A stretch of DNA of 64,000 bases from assembly GCA_004369085.1 (NCBI GenBank), contig ML210209.1, positions 1 to 64,000 of the forward strand, written 5' to 3'. Position 1 is the first letter of the stretch, and every line of letters begins with the position of its first letter. Below the pieces are notes generated by a model, which was not told the DNA's origin, did not search any database, and saw only the letters and a list, made by a program, of their open reading frames with translations. A program made the position numbers and the translations under genes. The DNA is from Coprinopsis marcescibilis (lineage: Eukaryota > Basidiomycota > Agaricomycetes > Agaricales > Psathyrellaceae). This document shows positions 57,906 through 64,000 of this stretch, in pieces.

Positions 57906-60291
57906 CTATGAAAGACGCCATACGATGATACACCAAGTGATGAAAGCCGGCCAAGAAACGCTCAACATGTCCCCAGCCGTGCTGGCACAGACACCCGGTC
58001 GTCCATGCATACTCTCTTCTGAGGTTTTTATCCCCAGGAGACCTAAAAGATTCTTGAATCCAGCCATACTCGGCGACTGCAGAGTAATCTTCTCCTCCGC
58101 CCAGCCAACACAAAAGTCCACGACCTACCCGCGTTGGCCCCCCTTTTACCAGCATCAGGTGCGGAGATAAATTCGGAGAACTTGCGGTTATGTTTCTGGT
58201 GTGCTGCGTTTGTTGTGATAGGGAGAAGTGATGTGCCGGAGGAGTCGTCTTCTTTGTTGACGAGATCAAACCCGTCTTCGTCGTTCGACGAAGTCCGGTT
58301 CGACTGAGCTTGGCCAACGTCCGACCATTCTTCATCGTGATCCTCATAACGCCTTTGCGATGTTTCACGCCTCAGTATAGCGTACTGAGAGGGCTGCATA
58401 GGATCCTCGTCTTCGTCATCAAGAGGCCCTCCTGCATACAGGAATGGCGATCCTGGGAGAGTAGGCCCCAGGCCAGGAGTTCCGGGCCTCGACGAGGCGC
58501 GAAGAGTTGGGCCGGAGAACACATTGGCGCTATGTGGGGTCCGTAAATTGCCAGGCAGGTTGTTATGGTAATTGGACTGCGGCGTGTTAGGCGAAAAGGG
58601 GCTCCAAGTAGGGGTCCATGCCAAGGGGTTTGACAGGCTCAAAACATTGGAGGGGCGTTGGCGAACCGGACTGCTTTGTCCACTCGATGATGTCGAGGAA
58701 GAGCCGACTCGGATTGGAGGCGGCTTCCATGGTAATGAACGATAGCCTTTTGATCTCCGGGAATTGAAATTAAACAGGAACAGGACGAAGAGGGTGAGGC
58801 AGAAAAGCGGGAGATAGAAAGTTGTATATATCCTAGTTTGGTCAGGAAGGAAGCAAGGCTTGTCGGAGATAGTGTTGTCAAGGGGGAACGCACGTAGACT
58901 GGGGTCCATTATCGATAGAAGCTGAAACCCTGGACGCCGAATATGAACGGACACGGAGAAGGACTTAACCGTCACCTCACGGATTGAGTGCTCGTCGTGA
59001 GGGATGGTATGGGTGTACTCGCAATAATCTCGGTTATCGCCACTAATTTAGTCAAAGCAAAATGGAAAGCGTCAGCGTATGTTTCGAGACTGATGCAGCT
59101 TTATTGAATGCGATCCGAGGTCGAAGAAGACATGTCTTGACTAACCTGAAAACGGCCACGGGTTGTAATTTATTCAGGAGATAGGTCGTGGTTTGACGTC
59201 CAAGCATGCTTTGGTATCCATGTCCTACGTCACGTCGGATCGTACCCTTTTCACGCAGAGGTCCACAATCCGCCATTTCTGGTCGTGCCAGGGGAATGTG
59301 ACTTAGAAGTACCACCGGATTTTGGAATTTATCCTCCTTTTTCCCTAGAAACGAGATATTGATTATGAGCCTGGTTTGCCCTCCACTAGATGTTTACCAC
59401 TCACTATCTCCAGCAATCTCGTTGACAAAAGCGATAGGTCCATCTGGAATTGGTTTCCATTTACCAAATGCAGTCCCTCGAGCCGCTCTTTGGTAGTCTT
59501 CGTCCACCAAACCTGGGGCATCCAAGGCAACGAATGTGTGGTTTTGGATCTCGAAAGACTGGCTCACGGGTCCGAATGACTCTGTGAAGTATTTCCGTAC
59601 TCTTGTAGCCACCGGTGTTATCTCGCCCATTCTACGTTGTGCTTAATGAATATGCGCGAACCGAGGCTAGACTATACTTACGAGATGTCGTTATTCCCAG
59701 GCAAATAATATGTTGCTAACTTGTTCTTGGTGCTGAATAGATGCTTGAACGCTTCGGCTACCTTGGAATAGCTGAAGATTTGTCAGTACAAGTCATCGCG
59801 CGAATGGACTGGGCTTTAAGGGAATGACGCACATTGCGCCGTTGTTCGCATTCTTTCCATTCGCGAGCATATCTCCCAGGAATACCACGACGTCTGGATT
59901 CAAGCGAGTTGCGACGTGCCAACTCTTCTTGAGATTGAGGTGGTAAAAGAAACGGTGGAGAGCAGTGGTCCATGCTTCGCCGGGACTCTGCAGGAAATGA
60001 TGCTTCATCTGAGTGTCCGTGAGCAGGAGAACATGCGCTACTTTCGAGCCACCCTCCTAAGCGATAAATGAGCATTTGAAAGTGAATCCAGCAAAGTGGG
60101 GCTGCCCATACCGTTGCGCGCTCGAGCGTTGGCCATCGGCAATCCCTCAGGCTCCAGTAGAAGACACCAATTTCTCCCCAAATGATTGCGATTATGCCTA
60201 GCACCTGAAGCACATACTTCCGTAAAACTGGAGAGTACAGATTACTCTGTCCACCAGACCGACCCGTCAACTGTGGTTTGGATTTCTTCAT
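57906..60291 (-). CDS. Second Ted1/Cdc1-like phosphoesterase paralogue with altered catalytic motifs
   Basis: It starts MKKSKPQLTGRSGGQSNLYS at 60291, with an N-terminal membrane span (KYVLQVLGIIAIIWGEIGVF). The fold matches the paralogue at 18268-19971: HVLLLTDTQMKHHFLQ, VVFLGDMLANGKN, YYLPGNNDIS, VVLLSHIPLARPE, GDNRDYCEYTHTI, RPGFQLLSIMDP and CFLPDQTRIYTTFYLPLFCL. Key changes are GNHD to GNND (catalytic His lost), GDDHDYC to GDNRDYC (a metal-ligand His lost) and GDLMDRGRE to GDMLANGKN. An inserted Ser/Pro-rich loop of about 180 residues (RQRPSNVLSLSNPLAWTPTW) precedes the C-terminal span (WPAFITWCIIVWRLS-stop, 57906). The last splice is unclear: no donor I can find keeps that frame, and straight read-through stops at 58043. 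It is probably a pseudoenzyme, but the gene is intact enough to be expressed. Confidence 0.75.
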
Positions 60292-61106
60292 TGGCGGTTT
60301 ACATGAATCAGAGGAAGAAACGCTGGTGTGTTTGGCGAAGCTGTAGGCCTAGTCTTGGATTGAGTTCCTGTTTATGTACTTGCAAGGAATGTCCTGCACC
60401 TTTAGACATGCAGCGTAGTCGACTATGAATGCCAGCCGAACATGCCAGTGACGGTCAAGGTCGTCGTCGTTTGGACGGCATCCAGCTATTTGTCTGTATT
60501 TAGGAAGGCATCATTCCTAGCAATGCTGGAGCGCGTTCACTTCACAACCATTCTAGATACTCTTTTGTTTCCTTGCGTCGCCATTTCAGCAATTCCAGAG
60601 TCTCAGGCAACTACGGATGTCCTCATCACAAACCTCATCAAGTCTGGACTCTGGAGAAAGCATATATATATGTATGTTGGTGCTCAATTTCCACATTTAC
60701 CGTGATTGTGTAACCCTCGAAACCACCTCAAGAATCTGCTCAGATTGGCTTGAATGCATGCGGCCAGGCACTGGAGGTTGGTCTACTTTAGCGCTCGAGC
60801 AATGTCGAACAATAGGGTTTGTGGAGCAAGCGAGGTTCAAAGTAGACGACGAACAGGAGAAGGGGCGAAACTAGAAACGCCAACAATGACATCCCAAAAC
60901 AATCCCTGATTTAATTGAACTGAGAGTACATATATGATATTAGACACAAATGTGTCGGAAAACGTATTTCTATATTCTCTATGTTCCCTTGAGAATGCAA
61001 GCGAAGAGATATATGCAGTGTGGCAGTCCATGAGTGAGCTGTGGTCAGAATTACAAATGAGTGAGAGGTATCAAAGTGATTGTGTACAATGCGTAGTCCA
61101 GGCTTA
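60292..61106. other. Intergenic region, no gene seen
   Basis: This combines the promoter of the phosphoesterase paralogue and the 3' flank of the twin-CX3C gene. The open frames here (for example about 60,442-60,705 plus) show no domain and no matching splice structure. A short TATATATATG run lies near 60663. Confidence 0.4.
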
Positions 61107-62161
61107 TCAGGTCGAGCCCTTCTTGCTGTCGTCATCGGCGGCGTCCTTCTCCTTCCACCGCTCGTAGGCACGAGATAGCGTCCGATGTGCCAGAACAAAC
61201 GGCTCATCCGTCCGTGCTTTGTTCCAAACGCGAAGTGCAAACTCCTTCTGCTCCCCTGACGTAAAGCTATCTCGCAAAATGGACAGTGCTCGATAGGAAG
61301 GAGTGAGGAGTTTGTTGATTCTATCCCACATGGATGGCCACTCGGGAGGCATGTGCACCAAAAGCGATTTGGCCCTACGAAATGAGATTGATCAATTAAA
61401 CATTAGATTGTTCATTCGGACGGAACACACCTGTCCTTGGAGGATACTAGGGGAGGAACAATCGATCCAGCATATTTACCGCCATACCGTTGTGCGAGCT
61501 CCTCCCGGTCAACGTTGCCTCCCTTCTGCAATTCATTCTGGAAATCCTGCCAAACTTCCCTCTGCTGTTCCTGGTTCTTCTTGAACTGATGTTGCTTCTC
61601 CAAGTCAAGCGTCATCATGTAGTGTCGTTCCGTAGCAGCCTTGGCGCTGGCTGATGTCCAGAAGTACCATCCCTCTTGCCAAGTCTTTGTTGCCGGACCT
61701 TTGGAGGAGGATGAACGATCGTCGTCTGTCTCTTCGGGAACCTTGCCTCCGAGCAGACGAGGGAGGTTGGCTGGCTGGCCTTCTGCGGGTAACGGGTAGC
61801 TTGCCTTCCCTTCGGCGTCCACGTCCCGATGTCGTTTGAATGATACGATATTGCGAACCTCATGGGGGAAGACTTTGCGGATGCATACTGTCCGGCAGTT
61901 GGGTTCGCGACCATGAAAACGACCGGCGACGGATTGCGAGCAGTAGGTCATGCACCATTCGTCGGCCTTGGGTGAAAAGCGACCTGCAATAATGGTCAGG
62001 CAATTGTAAGATAGCAAGATACATCTCGGGTTCTCAGACTACACACCTTGCGGAGGTGTCAGAATCTTTATCGTTGGCCAATCCGCGAATGGTGGCTTGC
62101 GCGGCCGCTGTTGCTGCTGCTGCTGAGAAGCCTGCTGTGAGGACGGCTCTGCTTTGGACAT
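61107..62161 (-). CDS. Uncharacterised protein with twin CX3C motif, possibly mitochondrial
   Basis: I do not recognise a named family. It starts MSKAEPSSQQASQQQQQQRP at 62161 and continues RKPPFADWPTIKILTPPQGR across an intron (about 61984-62046). The first folded part contains DEWCMTYCSQSVAGRFHGRE followed by PNCRTVCIRKVF. This is a CX3C-X14-CX3C arrangement, the spacing of small Tim chaperones and other Mia40 substrates. The rest is helical and charged: WYFWTSASAKAATERHYMMT, HQFKKNQEQQREVWQDFQNE. The C-terminal block is SLLVHMPPEWPSMWDRINKL, TPSYRALSILRDSFTSGEQK, EFALRVWNKARTDEP, ending DDDSKKGST-stop. Length is about 310 residues. Mitochondrial intermembrane-space import through disulfide relay is an inference from the cysteine spacing only. 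Confidence 0.72.
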
Positions 62162-63149
62162 GAGATAGTCGTGGTTTGGAGTCAAGAGGATATGGCCCCA
62201 ATGTCAATGATGGCAGGCAGGAACCTTGTGCTGCCAATATCACAGCCTTTGGGGTCAACACTCTGGCAGCTTTGATCGCAGTCGTACCACGTAAGCCCGG
62301 TCGCCGATCGCCAACCGAGACCACCTGCTTTCGGGGCTTCAATCTGACTCTGAATAAATTTGGAGGACCTTTTGCCTCCGATTTTTTTTCTTTTCTTCAA
62401 ACCTCTGCCGTATGAAGAATCGCTGTCGCAGCTCACGCACAGGGAGCTTCGTGCTCTCCTCTTCTGCTGTGGGGAAAGTCCCCGGAGATACAGAGAATAT
62501 CCTCGTTCTGCTAGGGAAAGCCACCGGTTCTAAGCATGTCGGTCAGGGATGAGGATGGTGGAAACGATTTGGGTGGTCGAGACTTCGCGTCTCGTCACTC
62601 TCCGTTCCATTCACTCTGTTGTCTACACTTGAGTCCTCCAGGTCGGCGACGGCGGGGATGCGCAAAGATATGAGCGTGTTCTTTGCTCGGCTTGGAGGAC
62701 AATGGTTAGGCGCTTTGTTGCTCATAGCCACAGTTATGCGATTGTAGACCTTTCCAGGTCGTCAACTCAATGGGGCTCACTCTCGTACGGCGGGCCAATT
62801 TTTTTCCTCCTTGGAGCTTTCATGCTCCTAACTATTAGGGTTTTGATCAAAATTGTGAGTTTTCCGATCCTTTTCTTGCTCAAATGATGTTCGATCTTCG
62901 GATTGAATTTCTTCAGGGAGAAATACCTCACCGAGGGCGTGCTCCAGAATTTGACAACCCTGATTTTTATTTTTGACTTGTTCCTTTCTTCGTAACTGCT
63001 TGCTAACATACCTCCAGATTCTATTACAGGTTGACAGGGATTTAAATATACAAAGTGTATACAATACGTTCGAAATATAACAAGTTTGGCTCAGATAGTC
63101 TGATGATCTAGATCCAGTCCATGTCTCCGCATTCATCAAAAAGTAGCAT
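62162..63149. other. Intergenic region with a doubtful small membrane ORF
   Basis: This lies between the twin-CX3C gene and the end of the acyl-CoA-synthetase-like gene. A plus-strand frame from the ATG at 62702 encodes 61 residues with one hydrophobic stretch (GGPIFFLLGAFMLLTIRVLI). A nearby frame encodes QWLGALLLIATVMRL. The two could belong to one small two-helix membrane protein, but I cannot find an exon join that keeps both in frame. I leave it uncalled. Nothing else is recognisable. Confidence 0.35.
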
Positions 63150-64000
63150 TTACACGCTAGCCTGGGTGCTGCCCTCGGCGGCGATCTCCAACTTTGCCTT
63201 GTGTCCCAGTTGGCGACGCATGATCTTGCCCGAAGGGCTGCAGTTTTTGACATCAGGAATAGAACTCGTGCTGAAACATAGAACACGTACATCTTGGGGA
63301 TCTTGTCGATAACAACAACACCTCCTCGAAGGTGCTTGGGCGATTCGACCTGGGTCGTGATCCATGTCTGCACTTCCAGGGCGAATGCTTGCCTATCCTC
63401 TTCAGTTCTCAAGACCTCCGGGTTCTTGTGGACGATATAGGCTCGAGGAAGCTCAGTGCCCTCCTTGACGCTCTCGACACCGACAACGGCGGCGTCTCCG
63501 ACTCCTGGGTGGGTGAGCAATACGCTTTCGAGGTCAGCAGGAGCAACTGCGGTAGTTGGAGAGAATTAGCCTATCATTCGCGTCAATTCGTTTCCAGTAA
63601 GTACCTTCAAAGCCCTGTAGAGATTTCGTGCATTAGATTCATCAAAGTGATGGGTGTTTTTGTATACGCACTTTGTAGACGATCATCTCATTCCTTCGCT
63701 CGACGACGTAATAGTAACCCTCCTCGTCACGAGTGAGAATGTCGCCAGTCTTGAACCAACCGTCTTCCGTGAAGGCGTTCTTGTTCGCAGTCTCGTTGTT
63801 GATGTAACGCTTAAGGATAAATGCTTCAGCAAACTAATTGTTGCCTATGCATCTGGAATAACCAACCTTGAAGATCGAGGGACCGCGCACCCAGAATTCT
63901 CCCGGCTCGCCAACTTCAGCGTCGAGGGTACCCTCGCTGTCGAGCACCAATCGAGCCTCGAGGTTGGCCAATAAGACACCGACGCTTCCAACCTTTCGGT
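63150..64000 (-). CDS. AMP-dependent acyl-CoA synthetase (4CL-like), 3' part; 5' end outside window
   Basis: This is the C-terminal portion of an adenylate-forming enzyme that activates a carboxylic acid to acyl-CoA. From the window edge inward it reads RKVGSVGVLLANLEARLVLD, EPGEFWVRGPSIFK, an intron, RYINNETANKNAFTEDGWFK, then TGDILTRDEEGYYYVVERRN and EMIVYKGFE. After a further intron come VAPADLESVLLTHPGVGDAA and VVGVESVKEGTELPRAYIVH, then DKIPK and SPSGKIMRRQLGHKAKLEI, ending TQASV-stop at 63150. GDI, the hinge region ERRNEMIVYKG and the catalytic lysine in SPSGKIMRR are present. There is no peroxisomal SKL end. The substrate cannot be predicted without the N-terminal half. Confidence 0.92.

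Noticed and set aside
62536..62887. Possible small two-helix membrane protein, plus strand
   Set aside because: The two hydrophobic stretches lie in different frames and no consensus intron of normal length joins them.

Overview
The window reads as nuclear DNA of a mushroom-forming basidiomycete (Agaricomycetes). The protein-coding genes are cut by many short introns of about 50-60 bases with GT..AG ends and often a CTRAY-like branch site. Genes are packed on both strands, there are no operons, and the families are fungal: Wee1, CPA1 with an attenuator-type uORF, a vigilin/Scp160 homologue, Ted1/Cdc1-type phosphoesterases and an Agaricomycete-type homeobox regulator. I cannot name the species.

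Layout. 0-1.9 kb: nothing recognisable. 1.9-9.0 kb (+): a secreted lysozyme-like protein, the TPR phosphatase PP5/Ppt1 and the U2 snRNP factor U2SURP/SR140. 9.2-13.5 kb (-): a vigilin-type multi-KH protein. 13.9-17.9 kb (+): a TMEM19/DUF92 membrane protein and glycogen synthase. 18.3-20.7 kb (-): a Ted1/Cdc1-like phosphoesterase and a small complex I subunit. 20.9-29.3 kb (+): a disordered nuclear protein with a PB1-like start, CPA1 preceded by a split uORF, and a BSD-domain protein. 29.5 kb (-): tRNA-Leu(UAG). 29.7-32.3 kb (+): an Asteroid/XPG-like protein. 32.6-41.9 kb: a BRCT protein (-), an NAD kinase (+) and two unrecognised genes (-). 41.9-45.9 kb is gene-poor. 45.9-52.2 kb (-): a homeobox regulator and Wee1. 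52.2-55.3 kb is gene-poor. 55.3-57.7 kb (+): HEM2 and a FIT-family lipid-droplet protein. 57.9-62.2 kb (-): a second, degenerate Ted1/Cdc1-like protein and a twin-CX3C protein. The last part (63.15-64 kb, -) is the 3' portion of an acyl-CoA-synthetase-like gene cut by the window edge.

No secondary-metabolite cluster, transposon, CRISPR array or prokaryote-like operon is visible; most genes are housekeeping. The most informative signal is a two-exon uORF ahead of CPA1. Once spliced, it encodes a peptide ending TSDDYLSDLVFSLLNH, which matches the core of the fungal arginine attenuator peptide; unspliced, it reads as an unrelated 10-codon uORF. Other points of interest are a 17-base microexon encoding the recognition-helix core of the homeodomain, a phosphoesterase paralogue that has lost its catalytic histidine and another metal-ligand histidine, and a large protein with the twin CX3C spacing of small Tim chaperones.

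All exon boundaries were inferred by eye from reading frame, splice consensus and family conservation. No database search was run. Gene starts and ends are more reliable where a conserved N- or C-terminus is described.
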